From an uncultured Lacticaseibacillus sp. (GTDB lineage: Bacteria; Bacillota; Bacilli; Lactobacillales; Lactobacillaceae): 7,424 nucleotides of DNA. Numbering within the stretch: the stretch's first letter is position 1; each line of letters starts with the position of its first letter. The stretch spans positions 1 to 7,424 of the forward strand of contig CAKRHU010000074.1 of assembly GCA_934339215.1 (NCBI GenBank), read 5' to 3'. Position numbers and translations under genes: made by a program. The notes beneath the pieces are model-generated. The model did no database searches. It was not told the DNA's origin and saw only the letters and a list, made by a program, of their open reading frames with translations. Below are positions 1 to 5,818 of the stretch, one piece after another.

Positions 1-275
1 ACCATGAACAGCACCGCGTCGACTTGGTTCAATGTGGACAAAGCGGCAGTATCCATATAATTGTCGAGTTCGTTTTTCGGCTTGTGGACCCCAGGGGTGT
101 CGACAAATACGATTTGCGCGTCGTCGGTGGTGTAGATGCCGTTGATCTTGTTGCGCGTGGTTTGCGCTTTCGGCGACATGATGGCAATTTTTTCGCCGAG
201 CACGCGGTTCATAAAGGTAGATTTGCCGACGTTAGGCCGGCCGATGATGGAAACAAAACCTGAATGGTGAGTCAA
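1..275 (-). CDS. era: GTPase Era, N-terminal part (3' end outside window)
   Basis: Era is a GTPase that binds 16S rRNA near its 3' end and helps 30S subunit maturation. The 91 complete codons visible cover the start of the G domain. G1/P-loop GRPNVGKS is at residues 12-19, the switch I region with QTTRNK lies around residues 38-43, and G3 DTPG is at 59-62. G4, G5 and the C-terminal KH domain lie beyond the left edge. The start is TTG at 273-275: no ATG or GTG is in frame nearby, and AGGAG (minus strand, 283-287) sits 7 bases upstream. The start overlaps the cdd stop codon by four bases (TTGA), so the two genes are probably translationally coupled. It is the last gene of the phoH-ybeY-dgkA-cdd-era cluster visible here. 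Identity is secure; only completeness is unknown. Confidence 0.95.
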   Translation of the reverse strand, partial: MTHHSGFVSIIGRPNVGKSTFMNRVLGEKIAIMSPKAQTTRNKINGIYTTDDAQIVFVDTPGVHKPKNELDNYMDTAALSTLNQVDAVLFM

Positions 276-661
276 ATGAGTTCTCCTTTTAAAAATGCGC
301 CGGGTAAAATTGCCGCAACCGTGGTGGTCACTGTATTCCCGGCTAAATTGGTCAGATAAACTGGCGCCTGTTGCGGCAAAAATTCTGAAATCACTTGCCG
401 ACAAGCGCCGCATGGTGAAATCGGGCCATCAGTTTGGCCGATCACGGCAATGGCGACGAGATCTTGATGCCCCGCTGAAACCGCATTGAAAATCGCATTG
501 CGCTCTGCACACATGCTCAAGCCATAACTGGCATTTTCAATGTTACAACCGCCAAAGATTTCCCCAGCGCTGGTTTGAACTGCCGCGCCGACGGCAAACT
601 TCGAATATGGGGCATAAGAGTTTTCCCGCGCTTTAGTCGCCGCTTGAATCAACTCATCCAT
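272..661 (-). CDS. cdd: Cytidine deaminase
   Basis: This enzyme hydrolytically deaminates cytidine and deoxycytidine to uridine and deoxyuridine in pyrimidine salvage, in the cytoplasm. The 129-residue protein matches the short homotetrameric Gram-positive type. The zinc site is visible as C51-A-E53 and the P-C84-G-A-C87 motif, with C51, C84 and C87 as ligands and E53 as the proton shuttle. The substrate-binding motif N40-I-E42 is also present, as is the N-terminal [10 protein letters not shown] segment. The open frame extends upstream to a TTG at 676, but ATG at 659-661 is preferred because GGAGG (minus, 670-674) lies 8 bases before it. It begins one base after the dgkA stop, and its TGA overlaps the era TTG start. 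Its last codons (LKGELI) also encode the ribosome binding site of era. Confidence 0.95.
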   Translation of the reverse strand: MDELIQAATKARENSYAPYSKFAVGAAVQTSAGEIFGGCNIENASYGLSMCAERNAIFNAVSAGHQDLVAIAVIGQTDGPISPCGACRQVISEFLPQQAPVYLTNLAGNTVTTTVAAILPGAFLKGELI

Positions 662-662
662 C

Positions 663-1064
663 TCACTTACCTCCAATTAGATAAGGCCAAAAGACTAAAA
701 CGCCAATGAGGGCTGCGCCTATGCCGATCACCAACACAAAGCCTGCCGCCATGTTGAGCAAACGCCCGATTTGCGGATCTGGATCAAAGTTTGGTCCGAC
801 ATGTAGCCGCACCAGCGCTTCAACGACAGTATTGGCGAGTTCGGCGGCGATCACTGATGTCATCGCTAACACCAGCCACAGCCAATCGCGCCGGGTGACC
901 TGCACCACTAAGCCGATAATGACCACGACGATGCTAGCAAACACATCAAAGCGCAAGTTGCGTTCTGTTTTGAACGCGGAACCAAAACCTTGCACCGCAT
1001 GTCGCAGGGATTGCAAGAAATGGCGATTTTTTTGCGCAGGGCTACCGTTTGAGGCCATAAGCAT
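663..1064 (-). CDS. dgkA: DgkA-family lipid kinase (undecaprenol/diacylglycerol kinase), with altered active-site motif
   Basis: This is a small integral membrane protein of 133 residues. Members of the family phosphorylate diacylglycerol or, in Gram-positive bacteria, undecaprenol. A basic, amphipathic N terminus with NRHF..SL.HA..G and E-RN-RF motifs (residues 13-39) precedes three hydrophobic segments at about 41-57, 60-80 and 105-128. The hallmark E75-L-A-N78-T-x-x-E82 is kept. However, the Asp usually four residues after the last Glu is R86, and the usual Lys-Asp before the AAG segment is Leu-Asn (103-104), so catalytic activity is uncertain. The frame starts inside ybeY, with ATG at 1064 or ATG at 1058. 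Neither has a good ribosome binding site, so translational coupling to ybeY is likely. It ends one base before cdd. Family assignment is firm; activity is not. Confidence 0.88.
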   Translation of the reverse strand: MLMASNGSPAQKNRHFLQSLRHAVQGFGSAFKTERNLRFDVFASIVVVIIGLVVQVTRRDWLWLVLAMTSVIAAELANTVVEALVRLHVGPNFDPDPQIGRLLNMAAGFVLVIGIGAALIGVLVFWPYLIGGK

Positions 1065-1500
1065 CTAAGATTTTTTCTTGCAAAGGGATCATGATGGCTT
1101 CATCTTCTGGTTTGATGTGATCATAACCGTTTAAATGCAAGAAGCCATGCACCACCGTGTACCCGAGTTCGCGTTCAAAGGAATGGCCATAATCAATGGA
1201 TTGCGCGCGGACTTTATCCGGATCGATGAACAAGTCGCCGATGTTTTCTGGCAAGCCTGGCACATCTGGGAGATCGTCTTCCCCATCTTCAATGGCAAAA
1301 CTGATCACGTCAGTCACGCGGTCAGTGTCACGGTATTCGCGGTTGATGCGTTGAATTTCTTCATCAGACACGATGGTGATGGACATTTCCGTATCTTCTG
1401 GCTTCTTCAATTCTTCGCCACAAAACGCCACGAGTTTTTTGACCAAGTCTTGGTGTTTGGCATCTAAGCGGTTGTCATCATCATAAAATTCTAAATCCAT
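1042..1500 (-). CDS. ybeY: Endoribonuclease YbeY, 16S rRNA maturation factor
   Basis: YbeY is a zinc-dependent endoribonuclease involved in 16S rRNA 3'-end maturation and 70S quality control. The 152-residue protein carries the family zinc signature H118-x3-H122-x5-H128 (HGFLHLNGYDH) and the conserved DTDRVTDVISF segment with R61. The region GDLFID (89-93) is also typical. ATG at 1500 is the start. An AAAGGAG site (minus, 1512-1518) lies at the end of phoH, about 11 bases from the ATG, a slightly long spacing. The phoH stop is only six bases upstream, and the 3' end overlaps the dgkA start region by up to 23 bases. Such packing points to one polycistronic message with phoH and era, consistent with a shared role in ribosome assembly. 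Confidence 0.96.
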   Translation of the reverse strand: MDLEFYDDDNRLDAKHQDLVKKLVAFCGEELKKPEDTEMSITIVSDEEIQRINREYRDTDRVTDVISFAIEDGEDDLPDVPGLPENIGDLFIDPDKVRAQSIDYGHSFERELGYTVVHGFLHLNGYDHIKPEDEAIMIPLQEKILDAYGLKR

Positions 1501-1506
1501 CAGGGT

Positions 1507-2487
1507 TTATTCTCCTTTAAGGGTTTGGGCGTCAGTTTGCGCATAAGCGTCGATGATCGCAGCGACCACTGGATGGCGCACGACATCAGCCGCCGAAAAT
1601 TCGGTAAATGCAATGTGATCGACGTTTTTAAGCAATTGTTGGGCTTGGATCAAGCCGGATTTGGCATTATGCGGTAAATCGATTTGCGTGATATCGCCTT
1701 GCACGATCATTTTGGAACCAAAGCCTAACCGCGTGAGGAACATTTTCATCTGCGCTTGGGTGGTGTTTTGCGCTTCATCTAAAATCGCAAAGGCGTTATC
1801 AAGTGTCCGCCCACGCATATAAGCCAATGGGGCAATTTCGATGACGCCGCGATCCATCAAGCGATCCGTGTGCTCTTTGCCAAGCACCGCATACAGCGCG
1901 TCATAAACTGGCCGCAAGTAAGGATCGACTTTTTCTTTCAAATCACCAGGCAAAAAACCTAACGACTCGCCAGCTTCAACTGCCGGCCGCGTCAAAATGA
2001 TCCGTTCAACTTCGCCAGCTTTTAAAGCCGCAACCGCCATGACCACCGCCAGATAAGTCTTCCCAGTCCCAGCTGGGCCGATACCAAAGGTGATGTCGTT
2101 GTGTTTGATTTTGTTGATGTATTGCCGTTGCCCAAAGTTCTTGACGCGAATCGGCGCGCCTTTGGCATCTTTGATCAAGGTTTCGTTGTACATGTCCGCA
2201 AAATAGTCCAACGTCCCGCGCTTGGCCATGTTCAACGCACTGGCGATGTCAGGTGCGCCCAATTTGATGCCTTGTTGCAACAATTTTTGGATCTGGGCCA
2301 ACAGTTGATACGCTAAGCTCGCATTGTGACTGTCGCCACTTAAGCGCAACTCATTGCCAAAAGGCGCGATGGTAACATCTAAAGCTGATTCGATCATTTT
2401 GAAGTGTTCATCATTGATCCCTGCCATGGTGATCGCTTCTTCGGGATTGGTTAACAAAAAGGTCTTGTTACTGGTGTTTTCCGCCAA
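1507..2487 (-). CDS. phoH: PhoH-family P-loop ATPase
   Basis: PhoH-like proteins are cytoplasmic ATPases, thought to act in RNA metabolism; the gene's constant association with ybeY supports this, but the exact substrate is not established. From the chosen start the protein has 326 residues, the usual length for the short PhoH/PhoL class. It has an N-terminal KH-like region (about 25-90), a Walker A motif GPAGTGKT (137-144) and Walker B ILDEAQ (235-240, acidic pair D237-E238). A QGDITQIDLP segment (263-272) is also characteristic. The frame opens at 2514, but TTG at 2485-2487 is preferred because GAGGAGG (minus, 2497-2503) lies 9 bases upstream and would otherwise be inside the coding region. 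A promoter-like extended -10 lies just upstream. ybeY follows after six bases. Confidence 0.94.
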   Translation of the reverse strand: MAENTSNKTFLLTNPEEAITMAGINDEHFKMIESALDVTIAPFGNELRLSGDSHNASLAYQLLAQIQKLLQQGIKLGAPDIASALNMAKRGTLDYFADMYNETLIKDAKGAPIRVKNFGQRQYINKIKHNDITFGIGPAGTGKTYLAVVMAVAALKAGEVERIILTRPAVEAGESLGFLPGDLKEKVDPYLRPVYDALYAVLGKEHTDRLMDRGVIEIAPLAYMRGRTLDNAFAILDEAQNTTQAQMKMFLTRLGFGSKMIVQGDITQIDLPHNAKSGLIQAQQLLKNVDHIAFTEFSAADVVRHPVVAAIIDAYAQTDAQTLKGE

Positions 2488-2496
2488 AAAGTTTGG

Positions 2497-2503
2497 CCTC
2501 CTC
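2497..2503 (-). promoter_or_regulatory. Ribosome binding site deciding the phoH start
   Basis: GAGGAGG on the minus strand is a near-perfect Shine-Dalgarno sequence, 9 bases before TTG at 2487. It argues that phoH begins at this TTG and not at the upstream TTG of the longest open frame (2514), where no comparable site is seen. Confidence 0.75.
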
Positions 2504-2523
2504 AAAAGATACAATTTCTCTTC

Positions 2524-2532
2524 ATTTTACCA
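2524..2532 (-). promoter_or_regulatory. Putative extended -10 promoter of the phoH-era cluster
   Basis: TGGTAAAAT on the minus strand matches the extended -10 form TGnTATAAT with one mismatch. It lies in the short gap between the GH3 stop codon and the phoH ribosome binding site, with room for a short leader. No good -35 box is found 16-18 bases upstream, as is tolerated for extended -10 promoters. This would let phoH-era be transcribed independently of the GH3 gene. The assignment is by eye only. Confidence 0.45.
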
Positions 2533-2561
2533 CAAGCCGCACCAATTCGGGATAACTTGGC

Positions 2562-3959
2562 TTAGTTTGCGCGCGCTGCGATCCAAAGATGTTGATCAAA
2601 CTGATGACCAGCCACTTTAAAGGTCAATTTTTGCACTTTTTGCGTCCTTGAGACTTTCATCGCTAACTGACCGGACTTTGGCAGCTTTAAAGTGCCGACG
2701 AGCTGGTGTTTGGCGTAAACGTTGAGTTTGGTATTAGCTTTCACACCAGACATCGTCACTTGCACTGAAGCTGTTGCGGATTTTTTCTGCAATTGGTAAT
2801 GGCTTAATTCTAATTTCGGCTGAATATAATCTGCAGCTTTCAATAAGCCCAGCTTGTTTTTCAACTGCAAAAGATGTAAATCCGCAGCTTTGACCTGCTT
2901 GGTGGTCAAGTGATGCGCCTTAATGGCTGCTTTAATCGCCGGGATTTGAGTAGCGTAATCTTCAGCTAACAAGGCGTCATCGCCTGCTTGCAACGCTAAC
3001 ACATCGATGGATGCAATTTTGTGGGCGCGTTTGAACTGCCCGATGGCGCCCATTTCTAAGCCATCGGTGATGATGACGCCCTGATAGCCAAGTTTCTGAC
3101 GCAAAACGCCGGTGATCACCTTATGTGACAAACTCGCTGGATAGGTGTCATCGATGGCTTGCATTACAATGTGCGTGACCATGATGCCATCGACGCCGGC
3201 ATCGATCCCAGCTTTAAAAGGTAACAGATCTTTTTTGGCGAGTTCGGCATAAGGGGTGCTCGTTTTGGCAAAGCCGGTATGCGTATCCCCAGCGGAACCA
3301 TAGCCTGGAAAATGCTTCAAAGTGGCCCCAACGCCTTGTTGTTGCATCACTGGCACAACTTGTTTGATGTAATCGGCGGTTTGTTGATAGTCTTTGCCAA
3401 AAGTCCGATCATAAATATAATTGCTTGAGCTCGTCGCCACATCTGCGATCGGTGCAAAATTCCAATTCACCCCAACATATTTCAAGGTTTGCGCCGTGAG
3501 TTTGGCTTGATACAAGACACTGCTCATCCCACCAGCGGCATAGGCATCTTGCGGTGAAGGAAAGTTGCTGTCTTGATAACTGAAACTGTCGGACAAGCGT
3601 GAAACAGTCCCGCCTTCTTGATCAGTGGCGATCAGCAACGGCACCTTAGCCACAGCTTGATAACCGTCAATGGTTTGCTTCAAGGTTTCTGCCGACCCAG
3701 CTTGAAAATCTCGGCCGAATAACACCAAGCCACCGAGATGATATTTGGCCACATCCGCTCGCGCTTGGGCAGTCGTGGCCGGAACATGGCTGACAAAAAG
3801 TTGGCCAATTTGTTCGTCCGCGGACATTTGATCGATTTGATGTTTCAGATCAGCCGTTGTGATGTGTTGGCGGCCGACTGCCGATACTGGTTGTTTTGTT
3901 GTCAATGCCAGCCCCATTGCCAGACCCATGGCAACAGCGCCGATACTCCAATACTTCAT
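2562..3959 (-). CDS. Secreted glycoside hydrolase family 3 protein, NagZ-like beta-N-acetylhexosaminidase
   Basis: The likely role is removal of N-acetylglucosamine from muropeptides or related beta-GlcNAc substrates outside the membrane. The 465-residue protein starts with a signal peptide: Lys2, a hydrophobic stretch to about residue 20, and a probable cleavage after PVSA at 24-27. There is no lipobox cysteine and no LPXTG. The GH3 barrel spans about 45-375 and holds the NagZ motifs. These are TDQEGG (112-117), KHFPG (215-219), D225-T-H227 (the Asp-His acid/base dyad of NagZ enzymes) and ITDGLEMGAI (297-306) with D299 as predicted nucleophile. Residues from about 390 to the end look like a small beta-rich extra domain of unknown role. 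It is much shorter than two-domain Bacillus NagZ. The ribosome binding site is weak (GTGGGA), and no convincing promoter fits the 30-odd bases after the upstream terminator. The exact substrate is inferred. Confidence 0.88.
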   Translation of the reverse strand: MKYWSIGAVAMGLAMGLALTTKQPVSAVGRQHITTADLKHQIDQMSADEQIGQLFVSHVPATTAQARADVAKYHLGGLVLFGRDFQAGSAETLKQTIDGYQAVAKVPLLIATDQEGGTVSRLSDSFSYQDSNFPSPQDAYAAGGMSSVLYQAKLTAQTLKYVGVNWNFAPIADVATSSSNYIYDRTFGKDYQQTADYIKQVVPVMQQQGVGATLKHFPGYGSAGDTHTGFAKTSTPYAELAKKDLLPFKAGIDAGVDGIMVTHIVMQAIDDTYPASLSHKVITGVLRQKLGYQGVIITDGLEMGAIGQFKRAHKIASIDVLALQAGDDALLAEDYATQIPAIKAAIKAHHLTTKQVKAADLHLLQLKNKLGLLKAADYIQPKLELSHYQLQKKSATASVQVTMSGVKANTKLNVYAKHQLVGTLKLPKSGQLAMKVSRTQKVQKLTFKVAGHQFDQHLWIAARAN

Positions 3960-3991
3960 TCAATTTCCCACTTTTCGTATTTTCTCGCATC

Positions 3992-4019
3992 AAAAAAGCC
4001 GTCGCACAGACGGCTTTTT
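3992..4019 (-). terminator. Rho-independent terminator of rpsU-yqeY
   Basis: The stem GCCGTC/GACGGC (3998-4003 and 4009-4014, loop of 5) is flanked by A and T runs that lengthen the pairing to 11 bp. On the minus strand it ends in TTTTTT. It starts directly after the yqeY stop codon (4021-4023), so it should end the rpsU-yqeY message before the GH3 gene. A T-run on the other strand also makes it potentially bidirectional. Confidence 0.9.
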
Positions 4020-4020
4020 C

Positions 4021-4464
4021 TTAGCTCAGTTTTGCTTTGACGATGCGGTTGACTAAAGCGCCATCCGCTTGCCCCTTGACTTTAGGCATCAAGGTCTTCA
4101 TCACCTTGCCGAAATCCGCCTTACCGGTTGCACCGGTTTCTTGGATCACAGAATCGACCAATGACGCAACGGCAGCTTCATCAAGTTGGGCTGGGAGATA
4201 ACTCTCAACGACTTTGATTTCGCCTTCCAGTTGGGCCACGAGGTCGTCTCGACCAGCCGCCTTGAACTCAGCAAGGGAATCCTTGCGTTGTTTCAATTCG
4301 GTAGCTAAGACACTCTTCTCGTCGTCTTCCGTTAAGTCGTGGCCCAGTGAGATCTGCTTGTTAAGAACTGCAGCTTTCAACATCCGGACCACGCTCAAGG
4401 TTTCTTTGTCCTTGGCCTTCATCGCGGTTTTCATTTGAGCTTGGAGCTCGTTGATCAACGCCAT
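4021..4464 (-). CDS. yqeY: YqeY / GatB-YqeY domain protein
   Basis: This 147-residue protein is the stand-alone form of the GatB/YqeY domain, which resembles the tail domain of the GatB amidotransferase subunit. Its own molecular function is not established; a link to tRNA or translation is suggested by the GatB relation and by its usual position after rpsU. Visible hallmarks are the N-terminal helix with MK.AMKAKDKETL..VRMLKAA, the ELKQRKDSLAEF segment, the ES-YLP-QL motif (about 87-94) and the C-terminal GKVMK.LMPKVKG..DG..VN.IVK stretch. ATG at 4464 follows AAGGA by about 12 bases, with GGTGA closer to the start as an alternative site. It lies 21 bases after rpsU and is co-transcribed with it, ending at the hairpin at 3992-4019. 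Confidence 0.93.
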   Translation of the reverse strand: MALINELQAQMKTAMKAKDKETLSVVRMLKAAVLNKQISLGHDLTEDDEKSVLATELKQRKDSLAEFKAAGRDDLVAQLEGEIKVVESYLPAQLDEAAVASLVDSVIQETGATGKADFGKVMKTLMPKVKGQADGALVNRIVKAKLS

Positions 4465-4485
4465 TATTTCACCAAGTCCTTTTGA

Positions 4486-4668
4486 TTAAAACTTACGCTT
4501 CTTACGCTTACGAGCTGCTTCTGACTTAAGCTTACGCTTAACGCTTGGCTTCTCGTAGAATTCACGCTTACGGTATTCGGACAAGGTACCTGCCTTAGAC
4601 ACGGTGCGCTTGAAGCGCCGAAGAGCATCATCGAGAGATTCGTTTTTCTTAACGACTGTCTTTGCCAT
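4486..4668 (-). CDS. rpsU: 30S ribosomal protein S21 (bS21)
   Basis: bS21 is a small, very basic protein of the 30S platform near the anti-Shine-Dalgarno end of 16S rRNA. The 60 residues match the Firmicutes length. The sequence begins [21 protein letters not shown], followed by the [15 protein letters not shown] segment (about 31-46) and a lysine/arginine-rich tail (KRKKRKF). ATG at 4668 is preceded by GGAGGGAGGG (minus, 4676-4685). It is first in the transcription unit with yqeY and has a strong promoter at 4733-4761, giving a predicted leader of about 57 bases. The repeated CTTACGCTT words in this gene on the plus strand come from AAG/CGT codons for Lys and Arg, not from a DNA repeat element. 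Confidence 0.98.
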   Translation of the reverse strand: MAKTVVKKNESLDDALRRFKRTVSKAGTLSEYRKREFYEKPSVKRKLKSEAARKRKKRKF

Positions 4669-4732
4669 ATGATATCCCTCCCTCCGACACTGTGTAACTA
4701 CTGACAGATTACCCCACCAACAGTTCTAAGCT

Positions 4733-4761
4733 ATGATACCAAACCTGAGAAAACGCGTCAA
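4733..4761 (-). promoter_or_regulatory. Strong housekeeping promoter of rpsU-yqeY
   Basis: On the minus strand the -35 box TTGACG (4756-4761) and the -10 box TATCAT (4733-4738) are separated by exactly 17 bases. TGG directly before the -10 adds an extended -10 element. Each hexamer has one mismatch to the sigma-A consensus. Transcription should start near 4726. Confidence 0.88.
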
Positions 4762-4882
4762 TAAGCCATTACTGATTTTCGACAAAAGTTTCACTAATTT
4801 CACAGCAGCATGTGCATCTCGACGGCGGCTTTGAGGCATTCCGCTGAAATCGTGGCGAATGAAAGAAACCCCATCAAAAATG

Positions 4883-4891
4883 TGCTAGAAT
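4883..4891 (+). promoter_or_regulatory. Putative extended -10 promoter of ppsR
   Basis: TGCTAGAAT is an extended -10 element with one mismatch in the hexamer (TAGAAT). No clear -35 box is seen 16-18 bases upstream. Transcription would start near 4898, giving a leader of about 50 bases with a weak stem (AGCGC..GCGTT) before the GGAGG site of ppsR. This element overlaps the upstream ATG of the longest open frame, which argues against that ATG being the start. Confidence 0.55.
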
Positions 4892-4946
4892 GAGCTTATC
4901 ACCAATAAAAGCGCTCTCAGCGTTAATCAATCTTGGAGGATCGTCA

Positions 4947-5768
4947 ATGGCAGAAGAACTCAACTTCTACATCATCTCAGACTCAGTGGGTGAAACTGGC
5001 TTGAAACTGGCCCAAGCTGTCGCCGCCCAATACGAAGACGTCGCCCCGCGGTATTTACGCTTTCCTTTCGCCCATACCGAAGCGAAACTGGAAGAAATCA
5101 TCGACCAAGCAAAAAAGGATAATGCCGTCGTGATCGCAACTTTGGTCACCCCAGGCCTTGGGCAATACGCCAAAGCCTACGCGAAGCAACAAGGCGTGAC
5201 CTTCAATGAAGTCATGGCCCCACTGTTAAAAGAAGCCACTGCGCATATTCACCAACAGCCTTCTGGCGTCGCGGGTACCGTACACAACTTAAACGCCAAA
5301 TATTTCGATCGCATTTCCGCGATGGAATTTGCCGTGTTGTACGACGACGGTAAAGATCCGAAAGGCTTTTTGGAAGCAGACATCGTCTTGCTTGGGGTTT
5401 CTCGCACCAGCAAGACGCCGTTGTCTTTGTTCTTGGCCAACCGCAACCTCAAAGTCGCCAACTTACCCTTGGTGCCAAACGCGCATATTCCAGATGAAAT
5501 CTACAAAGTCGACCGCAAAAAGATCTTCGGTTTGACCACTGATGCGTCGGTCTTAATGGAATTTCGCCGCCAGCGCATGATTGCTTATGGCTTAAATCCT
5601 GACACCGCCTACTCCGCCCGCGATCAAGTCAACGAAGAGCTGGGCTTTGCAGAAAAGTTATACAAAGAACTTGGCTGTGAAGTGATCAACACGGCGCATC
5701 GCTCGATTGAAGAAACCGCGACTTTGATTTTAGAAAAACTCGGCTTAGACGAATTCGACAATCAATAA
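4947..5768 (+). CDS. ppsR: Pyruvate,phosphate dikinase / PEP synthase regulatory protein (kinase-pyrophosphorylase, DUF299)
   Basis: Proteins of this family are bifunctional: they inactivate PPDK or PEP synthase by ADP-dependent phosphorylation of a threonine and reactivate it by phosphate-dependent removal that yields pyrophosphate. The 273-residue protein has the normal family length. The N-terminal signature ISDSVGETG is at 10-18. The P-loop-like GVSRTSKTPLS is at 150-160, followed by N-LPLVP (172-177) and the FGLT segment (194-197), all typical. ATG at 4947 is chosen because GGAGG at 4935-4939 lies 7 bases upstream; the longer open frame from 4890 would overlap the promoter. It is the only plus-strand gene, divergent from rpsU and convergent with the EAL gene, and no PPDK or PEP synthase gene is next to it. 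Identity is secure; whether the target is PPDK or PEP synthase cannot be told here. Confidence 0.94.
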   Translation: MAEELNFYIISDSVGETGLKLAQAVAAQYEDVAPRYLRFPFAHTEAKLEEIIDQAKKDNAVVIATLVTPGLGQYAKAYAKQQGVTFNEVMAPLLKEATAHIHQQPSGVAGTVHNLNAKYFDRISAMEFAVLYDDGKDPKGFLEADIVLLGVSRTSKTPLSLFLANRNLKVANLPLVPNAHIPDEIYKVDRKKIFGLTTDASVLMEFRRQRMIAYGLNPDTAYSARDQVNEELGFAEKLYKELGCEVINTAHRSIEETATLILEKLGLDEFDNQ

Positions 5769-5770
5769 CC

Positions 5771-5815
5771 AAAAAGACATCCCCCAAACCAGTTTGGTTG
5801 GCGGGATGTCTTTTT
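5771..5815. terminator. Bidirectional terminator between ppsR and the EAL gene
   Basis: A long inverted repeat pairs AAAAAGACATCCC (5771-5783) with GGGATGTCTTTTT (5803-5815), 13 bp without mismatch. A smaller CCAAA/TTTGG hairpin lies inside the loop. T-runs exist on both strands, and the stop codons of ppsR (5766-5768) and the EAL gene (5819-5821) flank it within a few bases, so it should end both convergent transcripts. Confidence 0.92.
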
Positions 5816-5818
5816 GAT

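Noticed and set aside
706..1068. 120-codon open frame on the plus strand opposite dgkA
   Set aside because: It is antisense to a conserved operon gene, its composition is Thr/Ser/Lys-rich without motifs, and it has no ribosome binding site.
4490..4575. Repeated CTTACGCTT words resembling a tandem repeat
   Set aside because: They are explained by alternating AAG and CGT codons for the Lys/Arg-rich parts of S21.
4846..4860. Sequence TGAAATCGTGGCGA considered as a catabolite-response (cre) operator for ppsR
   Set aside because: It misses the conserved bases of the second half-site of the cre consensus and is not palindromic.
4890..4946. N-terminal extension of PpsR from the upstream ATG
   Set aside because: The ATG overlaps the predicted -10 box, has no ribosome binding site, and the conserved family start aligns with ATG 4947, which has GGAGG at the right distance.
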